Shown in pieces: positions 1 through 11,034 of a stretch of DNA of 64,000 nucleotides. Source of the stretch: Pandoraea sp. GTDB lineage: Bacteria; Pseudomonadota; Gammaproteobacteria; Burkholderiales; Burkholderiaceae. Positions within the stretch are counted from its first letter, which is position 1. Every line of letters starts with the position of its first letter. The notes beneath the pieces are model-generated. The model made no database searches. It saw only the letters and a program-made list of their open reading frames with translations, and had not been told where the DNA came from. The position numbers and the translations under genes were made by a program. The stretch is taken from positions 62,001-126,000 of the forward strand of contig NZ_SCSK01000063.1 of NCBI RefSeq assembly GCF_004297875.1. Reading direction: 5' to 3'.

Positions 1-2094
<2,094 letters not shown>

Positions 2095-2205
2095 CAGCGG
2101 GAGGCAGCGCGCCGCATGGCGCGCTGCACAACAGCATGTGTGCGGCATGACAAAAAAAGATGGAACGGCCGTCACATCGACGGCATCGAACCGATAGTTG
2201 CAGCC

Positions 2206-2225
2206 GCATGTGAGCGCTCACATGC
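2206..2225. promoter_or_regulatory. Perfect 20-bp palindrome upstream of sdaA, lac-operator-like
   Basis: GCATGTGAGCGCTCACATGC is an uninterrupted perfect palindrome 27 bp before the sdaA start codon. Its 14-bp core TGTGAGCGCTCACA equals the core of the symmetrised ideal lac operator, the type of site used by LacI/GalR-family repressors. No LacI-family gene is in the window. It could instead fold as a leader hairpin. Confidence 0.5.
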
Positions 2226-2252
2226 CGTTCGCACTAACAAGGAGGCTGATGC

Positions 2253-3644
2253 ATGGCGGTTTCTGTTTTCGATCTCTTCAAAATCGGCATCGGGCCGTCC
2301 AGTTCCCATACCGTCGGACCCATGCGCGCGGCGCTGATGTTCGCGCAAGGGCTCGAGCGCGACGGCCTGCTGGCGCAGACCGCGAGCGTGCGCGCCGAGC
2401 TGTATGGCTCGCTGGGCGCCACCGGCAAGGGGCACGGCACCGATAAGGGCGTGATCCTGGGGCTGATGGGCGAGGCGCCCGACACGGTCGAGCCGGCCGG
2501 TATCGCCGGCAAGCTCGCGCAAATGCGCGCCGAGCGTTCGCTGGCGCTGCTCGGCAAGCATCCCGTGCCGTTCATTGAAAAGGAGCACATCGTCTTCTAT
2601 CGCCGCGAAGCGATGGCCGAACATCCCAACGGCATGAAATTTCACGCGCTCGACGCCGCCGGCGCCACTTTGCGCGAAGGCCGTTATCTTTCGGTCGGCG
2701 GCGGCTTCGTGGTTACCGCGGGAGCGGCCAACACGCAGGTGCTCAGCGCGCACGAACAATTACCGCGCCCGTTCCGCACCGGCAAGGAGATGCTGGCGAT
2801 GTGCGAGCAGACCGGCAAGAGCATCGCCGGCCTGATGTGGGACAACGAACGCGTGTGGCGCTCGGACGAGGACATTCGAGCCGGCCTGCTGCGTATCTGG
2901 ACGATCATGCAGTCGTGCGTGGCGCGCGGCTGCGGCATTGGCAACACCGATGCCGACGGCGAGCTGCCCGGGCCCCTGCATGTGCGGCGCCGTGCCCCGG
3001 AGCTGTATCACCACCTGACACAGCGCGCCGAGCGTACCTTGTCAGATCCGCTGTCGGTGATGGACTGGGTCAATCTCTACGCGATCGCGGTCAATGAAGA
3101 AAACGCCGCCGGCGGCCGTGTCGTGACGGCCCCGACCAACGGCGCGGCCGGCATCATCCCGGCGGTCATGCACTACTACGACCGCTTTGTGCCGGGCTCC
3201 AGCGAGCAAGGGATTCTCGATTTTCTGTTGACTGCCGGCGCAATCGGCATCCTGTACAAGCTCAATGCATCGATATCGGGCGCCGAAGTAGGCTGTCAGG
3301 GCGAGGTCGGTGTCGCGTGCTCGATGGCGGCGGGGGCGTTGACCGCAGTACTCGGGGGCAGCGCGAGCCAAGTGGAAAATGCGGCCGAAATCGGCATGGA
3401 ACACAATCTCGGACTCACCTGCGACCCGGTCGGCGGCCTGGTGCAGATTCCCTGTATCGAGCGCAACGCGATGGCCTCGATCAAGGCCGTCAACGCGGCT
3501 CGCATGGCATTGCGTGGCGACGGCCAGCACTATGTTTCGCTCGACTCGGTCATCAAGACCATGCGCGAGACCGGCGCGGACATGAAAACCAAATACAAGG
3601 AAACGGCGCGCGGCGGGCTGGCGGTCAACATCGTCGAATGCTGA
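2253..3644 (+). CDS. sdaA: L-serine ammonia-lyase (iron-sulfur L-serine dehydratase)
   Basis: Cytosolic single-chain L-serine dehydratase, 463 aa, deaminating L-serine to pyruvate and ammonia with a [4Fe-4S] cluster. The N-terminal beta domain starts SVFDLFKIGIGPSSSHT. The catalytic domain carries the three cysteines expected to hold the cluster, at about residues 348 (VGCQGE), 390 (LTCDPVGG) and 401 (IPCIERN). The ATG follows an AAGGAGG-like site. The palindrome at 2206-2225 sits just upstream. The stop codon overlaps the ATG of the next gene (ATGCTGA), indicating translational coupling. Confidence 0.97.
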   Translation: MAVSVFDLFKIGIGPSSSHTVGPMRAALMFAQGLERDGLLAQTASVRAELYGSLGATGKGHGTDKGVILGLMGEAPDTVEPAGIAGKLAQMRAERSLALLGKHPVPFIEKEHIVFYRREAMAEHPNGMKFHALDAAGATLREGRYLSVGGGFVVTAGAANTQVLSAHEQLPRPFRTGKEMLAMCEQTGKSIAGLMWDNERVWRSDEDIRAGLLRIWTIMQSCVARGCGIGNTDADGELPGPLHVRRRAPELYHHLTQRAERTLSDPLSVMDWVNLYAIAVNEENAAGGRVVTAPTNGAAGIIPAVMHYYDRFVPGSSEQGILDFLLTAGAIGILYKLNASISGAEVGCQGEVGVACSMAAGALTAVLGGSASQVENAAEIGMEHNLGLTCDPVGGLVQIPCIERNAMASIKAVNAARMALRGDGQHYVSLDSVIKTMRETGADMKTKYKETARGGLAVNIVEC

Positions 3645-4624
3645 GCCCGGCGCGCGTGGCCTTGGTGGCGGGAGCCGGCATATTGGCGCGTATTGCGCTT
3701 GCGGGCGCGTTGCTGGCTCCGCTCGCGGCAATGGCCGCGCCGGTGGCCGTGACGGTGGCAAACGACACCCGGCCTACCCGCTGCGCCGAAGAAGACAACG
3801 TGACGTTCACACTGAGTGCACCGGGCGTCGAGCAATTTCGCGTCGAAGCCCTGCAGCCAGCCTATGTCGGCACGATACGGGACAATCATTTCGCACCGGA
3901 CTTCACCGGGTGTGACTTCAGCGGGCGTGGCAACGCCGCCGACCCGCACTACACCTTCACGCCCCGTCACAAGGTCCTCTACCAGGGTCGCCGCACGCGC
4001 ATCGTCGGCATCACCTTGCCGTCGTTCTGGCGACCGGCCCGGGTGCCCGTACGGGTTGCCGGACGCGCCGACACCGGCTTTCATCTGATCCAGATTTTTC
4101 GAAAGACGCATGGCCGCTTCGTCGAGGCGATGGTCCTTTATCCGGCCGACGGCTACTGGCGGATCAAGCCGCTGCCTGCGCCCGGACTGCGCGACAGCGG
4201 TTACGGCTCGTCGTTCCTGGTGGGGCCGATCCGCAACGAGGGGCGGCCGGTTGTCGATATCGCCTCGATCGACATTACCCCGGCGCCGCTGTCGCTGGTG
4301 CTGAATTTCGTTCATGGTGGCCGTGCGGTGGCGGCGCTCGAGCAGATCGATTCGACGCGCACTGCACTGCGCTTCACCCTTTCCCCCGGTAGCGAGGGGG
4401 GCGGGCCCTTCGCGATGCTGCGCTCGATGTATGTGGCGCCGCACAATGCCGACGTCAGCGAAGTGCGGTGGCGCGACGGGCGCAACGGCGTGCGCCGGGT
4501 CGAGCCGCTGCCGGCGGTGACGACGCTGCGGGCGACCGACGTGCGCTTTGGCCGTTCGGTGCCATCGCGGCACAATACCAGCGCGCCGGACATGCGTTTC
4601 AGCGATTTCCAGGCGCATCGCTGA
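3638..4624 (+). CDS. Secreted protein of unknown function
   Basis: 328 aa. The start overlaps the sdaA stop by 7 bp, so the gene is probably translated by coupling. The first ~35 residues look like a Sec signal peptide: a hydrophobic stretch LVAGAGILARIALAGALLAPL followed by AMAAPV. The remainder has few cysteines, no further membrane span and predicted beta-rich composition. I do not recognise the family. Putative periplasmic location is an inference from the signal peptide. Its coupling to serine dehydratase may be incidental. Confidence 0.75.
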   Translation: MLSPARVALVAGAGILARIALAGALLAPLAAMAAPVAVTVANDTRPTRCAEEDNVTFTLSAPGVEQFRVEALQPAYVGTIRDNHFAPDFTGCDFSGRGNAADPHYTFTPRHKVLYQGRRTRIVGITLPSFWRPARVPVRVAGRADTGFHLIQIFRKTHGRFVEAMVLYPADGYWRIKPLPAPGLRDSGYGSSFLVGPIRNEGRPVVDIASIDITPAPLSLVLNFVHGGRAVAALEQIDSTRTALRFTLSPGSEGGGPFAMLRSMYVAPHNADVSEVRWRDGRNGVRRVEPLPAVTTLRATDVRFGRSVPSRHNTSAPDMRFSDFQAHR

Positions 4625-4648
4625 ATTGGCGTTACCCTCGATGGGCAC

Positions 4649-4679
4649 GGCAGTTTGTGCGAATAGCGCACCAACTGCC
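4649..4679. promoter_or_regulatory. Interrupted 13-bp inverted repeat before the ALDH gene
   Basis: The arms GGCAGTTTGTGCG (4649-4661) and CGCACCAACTGCC (4667-4679) are inverted repeats with one mismatch and a 5-base spacer. They lie 100 bp upstream of the aldehyde dehydrogenase start. There is no T-tract after the stem on the plus strand, so an operator or leader hairpin fits better than a terminator. Confidence 0.35.
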
Positions 4680-4778
4680 GCATAAAAAGCGTTTGCGCCG
4701 CAGCCTCGCGCAGCGCTACGCTAACGCTCATCGACTTGACACTGACGGCGCGTTCGCGTCGCCGCATGAGGAATCTCC

Positions 4779-6293
4779 ATGAACCCGGCCGCATTGCTGC
4801 AATCCCTTGGCGTCGACATCGCCGCTCTCGAAGGACCCGACCTGCCGGTGCGCTCGCCGCGCGACGGCGCCCGGCTCGCCGTGTTGCGTGCCGACGACGC
4901 TGCGAATGTCGAGCGCAAGATCGCGCTGGCTCACCAAGCGTTCGAGCGCTGGCGCGTCGTACCGGCACCAGTGCGCGGCGAATTGGTGCGCCTGCTCGGC
5001 CAGGTGCTGCGCGAGCACAAGACCGCACTGGGACAACTGGTGACGCTGGAGGCCGGGAAGATCCTCTCGGAAGGGTTGGGCGAAGTGCAGGAAATGATCG
5101 ATATCTGCGACTTCGCGGTCGGCCTGTCACGCCAATTGCACGGCTTGACCATCGCCTCGGAGCGGCCCGGCCACCGGATGATGGAGACGTGGCATCCGCT
5201 GGGTGTGTGCGGCGTGATTTCAGCATTCAATTTCCCGGTCGCCGTGTGGTCTTGGAACAGCGCGCTGGCGTTTGTGTGCGGCGACGCCGTGGTCTGGAAG
5301 CCCTCCGAAAAAACGCCGCTGACGGCGCTGGCGTGCGACGCGCTGCTGCGGCAGGCGATCGCTCGCTTCGAGGCGGCGCGCCCCGGCGTCGTGCCCACGG
5401 GGCTGCATCAGGTCGTGCTGGGTGGGGCCGAGGCGGGCGATACGCTGGCGGCCTCGCCGCGCGTGCCGGTGGTCAGCGCCACCGGCAGCACCCGCATGGG
5501 CCGCGCGGTCGCGCAACGGGTCGCGCAGCGCCTGGGACGCAGCATTCTCGAGTTGGGCGGCAACAATGCGATGATCGTCACGCCGAGCGCCGATCTGGAC
5601 CTGGCATTGCGCGCCATCACCTTTGCCGCGGTCGGCACCGCCGGGCAGCGCTGCACCAGCCTGCGGCGCCTGATCGTGCACCGTTCGCTGACCGACACGC
5701 TGTGCGAGCGGCTCAGGAAGATCTATGGCTCGGTCAAGATCGGCGATCCGCTGGCAAGCGATACGCTGGTCGGTCCGCTCATCGACCGGGCCGCGTTCGA
5801 ACACATGCAGCAGGCACTGGCGCAGGCGCGCGAACAGGGCGGCGAGGTCTTTGGCGGCGAGCGCGTGGCCAATGACCTCGGAGAGGATGCTTACTACGTA
5901 AGACCGGCGCTGGTGCGCATGCCCGCCCAGACCGACGTCATGCGGCATGAGACATTCGCCCCGATCCTCTACGTCTTGTCGTACGACGACTACGCGCAAG
6001 CGCTGCATCTGCACAACGACGTTCCGCAAGGGCTCTCGTCGGCGGTTTTCACCAACGACATGCGCGAGGCCGAGCGTTTCATGTCGCCGCAGGGCAGTGA
6101 CTGCGGGATCGCCAACGTCAACATCGGCACCAGTGGCGCGGAAATCGGCGGGGCCTTCGGCGGCGAGAAAGAGACCGGCGGCGGGCGCGAATCCGGCTCG
6201 GACGCCTGGAAGGGTTACATGCGCCGCGCCACCAATACGATCAATTTCAGCACCGAGCTGCCGCTGGCCCAGGGCGTGCGGTTCGACATCTGA
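4779..6293 (+). CDS. amaB: ALDH7-family aldehyde dehydrogenase (probable L-piperidine-6-carboxylate / alpha-aminoadipic semialdehyde dehydrogenase)
   Basis: 504 aa, the usual length for the antiquitin (ALDH7) family. These enzymes oxidise alpha-aminoadipic semialdehyde (in equilibrium with piperideine-6-carboxylate) to 2-aminoadipate in lysine/pipecolate catabolism. The NAD-binding and catalytic features are visible: ISAFNFPVAVWSWN (about residues 148-160), the general-base Glu258 in SILELGG, and the nucleophile Cys292 in GTAGQRCTSLRRL. The C-terminus GGEKETGGGRESGSDAWK is typical of this family. It is followed 39 bp later by a ThDP enzyme, probably in one operon. Substrate assignment is by family resemblance; other semialdehydes are possible. 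Confidence 0.85.
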   Translation: MNPAALLQSLGVDIAALEGPDLPVRSPRDGARLAVLRADDAANVERKIALAHQAFERWRVVPAPVRGELVRLLGQVLREHKTALGQLVTLEAGKILSEGLGEVQEMIDICDFAVGLSRQLHGLTIASERPGHRMMETWHPLGVCGVISAFNFPVAVWSWNSALAFVCGDAVVWKPSEKTPLTALACDALLRQAIARFEAARPGVVPTGLHQVVLGGAEAGDTLAASPRVPVVSATGSTRMGRAVAQRVAQRLGRSILELGGNNAMIVTPSADLDLALRAITFAAVGTAGQRCTSLRRLIVHRSLTDTLCERLRKIYGSVKIGDPLASDTLVGPLIDRAAFEHMQQALAQAREQGGEVFGGERVANDLGEDAYYVRPALVRMPAQTDVMRHETFAPILYVLSYDDYAQALHLHNDVPQGLSSAVFTNDMREAERFMSPQGSDCGIANVNIGTSGAEIGGAFGGEKETGGGRESGSDAWKGYMRRATNTINFSTELPLAQGVRFDI

Positions 6294-6332
6294 GGGCCGG
6301 GCGCCGCGGTTTTTCTGTCCTGAAAGGAATCT

Positions 6333-8027
6333 ATGTCTTCGACCCCATCGACTGAATTCACCACGGGGGCGCGCCTGCTGGTCGAGGCGCTGGTGACGCA
6401 AGGCGTCGAGCGCGTTTTCTGCGTGCCCGGCGAGAGCTATCTGGCGGTGCTCGACGCACTGTACGACGTGCGCGAGCGCATCGAACTCGTGGTGTGCCGC
6501 CACGAGGCCGCGGCGGCCAATATGGCTGAAGCCTCCGGCAAACTCACCGGCCGGCCGGGCATCGTGATGGTCACTCGTGGCCCGGGTGCCGCGCACGCGT
6601 CGATCGGGGTGCACACCGCGTATCAGGACTCCACGCCGATGATTCTGCTGATCGGTCAGGTCGCGCGTGATTGTTTGGATCGCGAAGCATTTCAGGAGAT
6701 CGACTACCGGCGCATGTTCGGCCAGATGGCCAAATGGGTCGCGCAGATCGACGATGCTCGCCGGGTGCCCGAGTATCTGTCGCACGCGTTCCACGTCGCG
6801 GTGTCGGGCCGGCCCGGGCCTGTCGTGCTGGCGCTGCCCGAGGATATGCTCAGCGAGCCGTGTCAGGCAATGCCGGCCGCCCCCGAGTATCAGCGCGTGG
6901 CCGCGGCACCCGCGCCGGCGCAGATGGCGCGCCTGCGCGCCATGCTGGAGGGTGCCCAGCGTCCGCTGGCGATCCTCGGCGGCAGCGGCTGGAACGCTCA
7001 GGCGTGCGCCGACGTGCGGCAATTCGCCGAGCGCTGGGATCTGCCGGTCACTTGTGCTTTCCGCTTCCAGGACCTGTTCGACAACACGCACCCGCAGTAT
7101 GCGGGCGACGTCGGTCTCGGCATCAACCCGGCGCTGGCCAGGCGCGTCAAGGACGCCGACCTGATTCTCGCGATCGGCCCGCGTCTGGGCGAGGCAACCA
7201 CCAGTAATTATTCCCTTTTTGAGATTCCACGCCCACGCCAGACCCTGGTTCATGTCCACAGCGGGGCCGAGGAATTGGGGCGTGTGTACGCCGCCGACTT
7301 GCCGATTAACGCCGGCATGCCGGAAATGGCCGCGGCGCTGGCCGGGCTCGATGGCCCGGCAGCCGTGCCGCGCTGGCGGGCCGCAACCGCCGAGGCGCAC
7401 GCCGAATATGTCGCCTGGAACACGCCGCAGCCGATCCCCGGGCCGCTGCAATTGGGTGACATCATGAAGCAGTTGCAGGCTCGCCTGCCAGCCGACGCGG
7501 TGATTACCAACGGTGCGGGCAATTATGCGATCTGGCTGCACCGCTTCTTCCAGTATCGCCACTTCAAATCGCAACTGGCGCCGACTTCGGGCGCGATGGG
7601 CTACGGCGTGCCCGCCGCGCTGGCTGCCAAGGCGGCGCAGCGCGAGCGCACCGTGGTGGCGCTGGCCGGCGACGGCTGCTTTCTGATGAGCGGTAATGAG
7701 CTGGCCACGGCGATGCAGTACGGTCTGGCGATCATCGTGCTGGTCATCAACAACGGCCAATACGGCACGATTCGCATGCACCAGGAGCGGCACTACCCGG
7801 CGCGGGTGCACGGCACCGCGCTGACCAATCCGGATTTTGCCGCGTATGCGCGCTCATTTGGCGCGTTCGGGGAGATCGTCGAGGACACCGCGCAGTTCCT
7901 GCCGGCCTTCGAACGGGCATTGGCGTCGGGACTGCCGGCGGTGCTGGAGTTGCGGTTGCCCGCGGAGGCGATTACGCCCGCGACGACGCTGAGCGCGTTG
8001 CGCGCCCAGGCGCAGCGGCAGGCGTGA
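6333..8027 (+). CDS. Thiamine-diphosphate-dependent enzyme, acetolactate-synthase-like
   Basis: 564 aa with the three-domain ThDP fold: Pyr domain (about 10-175), central domain (about 195-340) and PP domain (about 375-545). The cofactor-activating Glu58 (CRHEAAAANMAEA) and the ThDP/Mg motif starting GDG at 446 and ending NN at 473-474 are intact, so it should be active. It resembles the catalytic subunit of acetolactate synthase, but no regulatory subunit gene is adjacent. Pairing with an aldehyde dehydrogenase suggests a catabolic 2-oxo-acid decarboxylase or ligase rather than branched-chain biosynthesis. Substrate unknown. Its last 56 bases overlap the convergent LysR gene. Confidence 0.85.
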   Translation: MSSTPSTEFTTGARLLVEALVTQGVERVFCVPGESYLAVLDALYDVRERIELVVCRHEAAAANMAEASGKLTGRPGIVMVTRGPGAAHASIGVHTAYQDSTPMILLIGQVARDCLDREAFQEIDYRRMFGQMAKWVAQIDDARRVPEYLSHAFHVAVSGRPGPVVLALPEDMLSEPCQAMPAAPEYQRVAAAPAPAQMARLRAMLEGAQRPLAILGGSGWNAQACADVRQFAERWDLPVTCAFRFQDLFDNTHPQYAGDVGLGINPALARRVKDADLILAIGPRLGEATTSNYSLFEIPRPRQTLVHVHSGAEELGRVYAADLPINAGMPEMAAALAGLDGPAAVPRWRAATAEAHAEYVAWNTPQPIPGPLQLGDIMKQLQARLPADAVITNGAGNYAIWLHRFFQYRHFKSQLAPTSGAMGYGVPAALAAKAAQRERTVVALAGDGCFLMSGNELATAMQYGLAIIVLVINNGQYGTIRMHQERHYPARVHGTALTNPDFAAYARSFGAFGEIVEDTAQFLPAFERALASGLPAVLELRLPAEAITPATTLSALRAQAQRQA

Positions 8028-9012
8028 CGGTCACGGCGCGGCGCGCGCGCCGCTTGGCCGGCGCAGGTGTTTGCGCTGGCCAGCCGTCGGCTTGCGCCCG
8101 ATAGGCGAGCGTCTCGCGTTGCAGCCAGTCGCGAAACGCAAGCAGCAGCGGCGCATCGGCACGATTTTCGGGAAATACCAGGTAGTACGCCTTGGTGCCG
8201 CGCAGGCCCGGTTCGACCGGCACGAGCAGGCGGCCCTGATCCAGTTCGTTCTGCACCAGAAAGCGCGGCACGAGCGCCACGCCCATGCCGCAGATGGCGG
8301 CCTGCACCAGCATGCTGAACAATTCGAACTGGTGGCCGGTGCGCATATTGCGGGTTTCGGCCTCAAGCGCGCCGGTATGCGCGCGAAACCAGTCGCGCCA
8401 CGCGTCGAGACGGGTCGACTGGTGCAGCAGCGCCAGTTCGGCCAGCCGGGCCGGGTGCCGGGCGAAATACCCTGCCGGCCGGACCGCGAGCAGTGCCGGA
8501 CTGCAGACCGGCACCACTTCTTCGCCGAACAGATACTCGACTCGCGCACCCGGCCAGACCGGGTCGCCGAAATGGATGGCCGCGTCGAAACCGGTGTCCT
8601 CGAACAGGAAAGGCCGGGTGCGCGTGGCCAGGTTGATCACCACGTCGGGATGGGTCCCGGTAAAGCTTGCCAGGCGCGGAATCAGCCATTGCGTGGCGAA
8701 CGTCGGCAGCACCGCCAGTTCGATCTTGCCGCCTTTGCCCTGGCGGGCGATCAGATCGAGCGTGTCGGCCTCGAGATTGCCCAGGTAGGCGCGCACCTGC
8801 TGCCAATAGGCGTGGCCGGCCTCGGTCAGCGTCACCCGGCGCTTGGCGCGATGAAACAGCTTCAGACCGACCATCGCCTCGAGGGCGGCAATCTGTCGGC
8901 CGATGGCGCTTTGCGTGTGGCACAGTTCCTCGGCCGCACGCGAGAAGCTCTGATGGCGTGCGGCTGCCTCGAAGGCAATCAGCGACAGGGTACTCGGGAT
9001 CATGCGGCGCAT
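7972..9012 (-). CDS. LysR-family transcriptional regulator (GcvA-like)
   Basis: 346 aa. The N-terminal winged HTH spans about residues 6-65 (AFEAAARHQSFSRAAEELCHTQSAIGRQI), followed by an effector-binding domain (about 95-300). There is an Arg/Ala-rich C-terminal tail that overlaps the 3' end of the ThDP gene. A second ATG lies three codons in; the first is preceded by GGAG. The convergent position and overlap suggest it regulates the ALDH/ThDP pair or the permease downstream; this is inference from position only. Confidence 0.9.
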   Translation of the reverse strand: MRRMIPSTLSLIAFEAAARHQSFSRAAEELCHTQSAIGRQIAALEAMVGLKLFHRAKRRVTLTEAGHAYWQQVRAYLGNLEADTLDLIARQGKGGKIELAVLPTFATQWLIPRLASFTGTHPDVVINLATRTRPFLFEDTGFDAAIHFGDPVWPGARVEYLFGEEVVPVCSPALLAVRPAGYFARHPARLAELALLHQSTRLDAWRDWFRAHTGALEAETRNMRTGHQFELFSMLVQAAICGMGVALVPRFLVQNELDQGRLLVPVEPGLRGTKAYYLVFPENRADAPLLLAFRDWLQRETLAYRAQADGWPAQTPAPAKRRARRAVTVTPAAAPGRATRSASSRA

Positions 9013-9459
9013 TGGGGCTCCGGTGGCAACAGTCGGGTCGGGTGGCGCGGGACCGACCGTATGTTACCGTCTCCGGGCGCGCCGTGGATCGCGGCCGGCA
9101 TGACATGCCGGCGCGGGCGACGCGCTGGCCACGCCGTTGCCCGCCGGGAATGGCCGGCCGGCTGTGACGACAAAATGAGTCGTTCTGCGAACTATCGTAG
9201 TGTGACTCGACGGATGACTGCGCTAGAATGGTCGGCATCGCTGCCTGGCGTCTGGACTGCGACAGATCGTTCCGCCGCGGCTTGATGTGTTTTCTCTGTT
9301 GAACCATGTGCGAGTGCTTCTGTCGATGCGCTCCCCGTAGTTTCCGTACCGCCCCCTTGTAGCCCCGCATGGGCCCGTCCTTTGACGGCGCCTGTCCCTT
9401 CGTTTGCCCCCGGTTGCGCGATGCGGCCGGTGTGCACCGCCGCTTGAAAGGAGTGCTCG
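9013..9459. other. Intergenic region with candidate sigma70 promoter and a palindrome
   Basis: 447 bp without a supported gene. A plausible plus-strand promoter is GTGACT (9202-9207), a 16-base spacer and TAGAAT (9224-9229), pointing to the leader ORF and permease. A palindrome GCCGGCATG-A-CATGCCGGC sits at 9094-9112; similar GCCGGC hairpins recur elsewhere in the window, so it may be a generic repeat. Nothing else is evident. Confidence 0.4.
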
Positions 9460-9642
9460 ATGAAATTTCCCACGCCACCGACTGCCGGCGCCGTCAATGA
9501 CGCGCCGCCTGCGCGCTTGCCGAATGTGTCGCGCCCGCTGATCACGATTCGCTCCGCCGCGCGCCTTGGCGCTTTGCAGCGGCCTGCCCCGTCGCTTGCG
9601 ACGCATCGTTCGGCCACGCATCAGGAGTCGTCATGGAGATGA
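9460..9642 (+). CDS. Possible small leader ORF overlapping the permease start
   Basis: 60 codons. A good ribosome-binding site GAAAGGAG lies 6 bases before the ATG, and the stop lies 10 bp inside the permease gene (which starts at 9633). The product is Pro/Ala/Arg-rich with no recognisable domain. The clean Shine-Dalgarno and overlap suggest translational coupling or a leader peptide. The composition, however, is what a chance frame in GC-rich DNA also gives. Confidence 0.3.
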   Translation: MKFPTPPTAGAVNDAPPARLPNVSRPLITIRSAARLGALQRPAPSLATHRSATHQESSWR

Positions 9643-10937
9643 TGAGGGAAGACAGGATTTCTCCCGCCGCCGACCAGCGCCGGCGCATTTTTGCTATCGT
9701 CGGGGCCTCGTCGGGCAATCTGGTCGAATGGTTCGATTTTTATATCTATGCGTTCTGCGCGATTTACTTTGCCCATGCCTTTTTTCCGAGCGGCAATCCC
9801 ACCACGCAGCTGATGAATACCGCCGGCGTGTTCGCGGCGGGGTTCCTGGTGCGGCCGATCGGCGGCTGGTTTTTCGGTCGACTGGCGGACAGGCATGGCC
9901 GCCGCACGGCCATGCTGGTCTCGGTGATCATGATGTGCACCGGATCGCTGGTCATTGCCTGCTTGCCGACCTACGCGACCATCGGTGCGGCGGCGCCGGC
10001 GTTGCTGCTGGTGGCGCGCCTGTTCCAGGGGCTGTCGGTCGGCGGCGAATACGGCACCAGCGCCACCTACATGAGTGAAGTGGCGCTCAAGGGGCGGCGC
10101 GGCTTTTTCGCGTCGTTCCAGTACGTCACGCTGATCGGCGGCCAATTGCTGGCGCTGCTGGTGCTGGTGATTCTGCAATTCCTGCTCTCCACCGAGGAAC
10201 TGCGGGCATGGGGCTGGCGGATCCCATTCGTGATTGGCGCTGCGATGGCGATCGTCGCACTGTATCTGCGCCGCTCGCTCGATGAGACCACATCGGCCCA
10301 GACGCGTGCGCGCGAGGATGCCGGCACCCTCAGCGGGTTGCTCAAGCACAAGCGGGCGGTATTGACCGTCATTGGCTTCACCGCCGGCGGGTCGCTGGCC
10401 TTCTATACCTTCACCACTTACATGCAGAAATACCTGGTCAACACGGCTGGCATGAGCGTGCCGGCAGCCAGCGCGGTGATGACGGGGGCATTGCTGGTGT
10501 ATATGTTGTTGCAGCCGCTATTCGGGGCTTTGTCCGATCGTATCGGGCGCCGCACTTCGATGATTTGGTTCGGCGCGCTCGGCACGCTGTGCACCGTGCC
10601 GATCCTGCATGCCCTCAGGGAAGTCACCAATCCTTATCTGGCTTTCGTGCTGGTGATGGCGGCGCTCACGATCGTCAGCTTTTACACCTCCATCAGCGGC
10701 CTGATCAAGTCGGAAATGTTTCCCCCGGAAGTGCGTGCGCTGGGTGTGGGCCTGTCGTACGCGATTGCCAACGCGATTTTCGGCGGCACGGCCGAGTATG
10801 TTGCGCTGGGCCTGAAAGCGCAGGGTTACGAGGAAATGTTCTTTTGGTACGTGACCGGCCTGTGCGCGATATCCCTGATCGTGTCCGCGCGCATGGCCGA
10901 TCCGTCCCGTACCGGATATCTGAAAGACGCCGACTGA
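9633..10937 (+). CDS. MHS-family MFS transporter (alpha-ketoglutarate permease-like)
   Basis: 434 aa inner-membrane symporter of the metabolite:H+ symporter branch of the major facilitator superfamily, with about 12 predicted membrane spans. Typical marks are GNLVEWFDFYIYAF in helix 1, the loop motif GRLADRHGRR (cytoplasmic loop 2-3) and RLFQGLSVGGEYGTSATYM in helix 4. It resembles KgtP/ShiA-type dicarboxylate or related acid transporters; the exact substrate cannot be read from sequence. The ATG at 9633 is preceded by AGGAG at the right distance. Confidence 0.88.
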   Translation: MEMMREDRISPAADQRRRIFAIVGASSGNLVEWFDFYIYAFCAIYFAHAFFPSGNPTTQLMNTAGVFAAGFLVRPIGGWFFGRLADRHGRRTAMLVSVIMMCTGSLVIACLPTYATIGAAAPALLLVARLFQGLSVGGEYGTSATYMSEVALKGRRGFFASFQYVTLIGGQLLALLVLVILQFLLSTEELRAWGWRIPFVIGAAMAIVALYLRRSLDETTSAQTRAREDAGTLSGLLKHKRAVLTVIGFTAGGSLAFYTFTTYMQKYLVNTAGMSVPAASAVMTGALLVYMLLQPLFGALSDRIGRRTSMIWFGALGTLCTVPILHALREVTNPYLAFVLVMAALTIVSFYTSISGLIKSEMFPPEVRALGVGLSYAIANAIFGGTAEYVALGLKAQGYEEMFFWYVTGLCAISLIVSARMADPSRTGYLKDAD

Positions 10938-10963
10938 ACCTGCGGCATCGCGCCAGTCGCGCG

Positions 10964-10994
10964 AAAAAGGAGGCCGGCACACACGGCCGGCCTC
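10964..10994 (-). terminator. Intrinsic terminator of the livK-like gene
   Basis: Stem GAGGCCGGC/GCCGGCCTC (10970-10978 with 10986-10994) and a 7-base loop. The run of A at 10964-10968 reads as U on the minus transcript. It lies about 40 bp past the minus-strand gene ending at 11035. Confidence 0.7.
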
Positions 10995-11034
10995 GGTCCT
11001 GACGCGGTAACCCCGGCGAGTTCGCGCGGGCTGT

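Noticed and set aside
5220..7811. 863-codon open frame on the minus strand
   Set aside because: It lies antisense to the ALDH and ThDP genes, which have full catalytic motifs. The translation is Arg/His/Gly-rich, as expected from antisense GC-rich DNA.
9094..9112. GCCGGCATG-A-CATGCCGGC palindrome
   Set aside because: Similar GCCGGC hairpins occur at several gene ends here (for example near 10975 and 45970). With no T-tract or promoter overlap I cannot assign a role.
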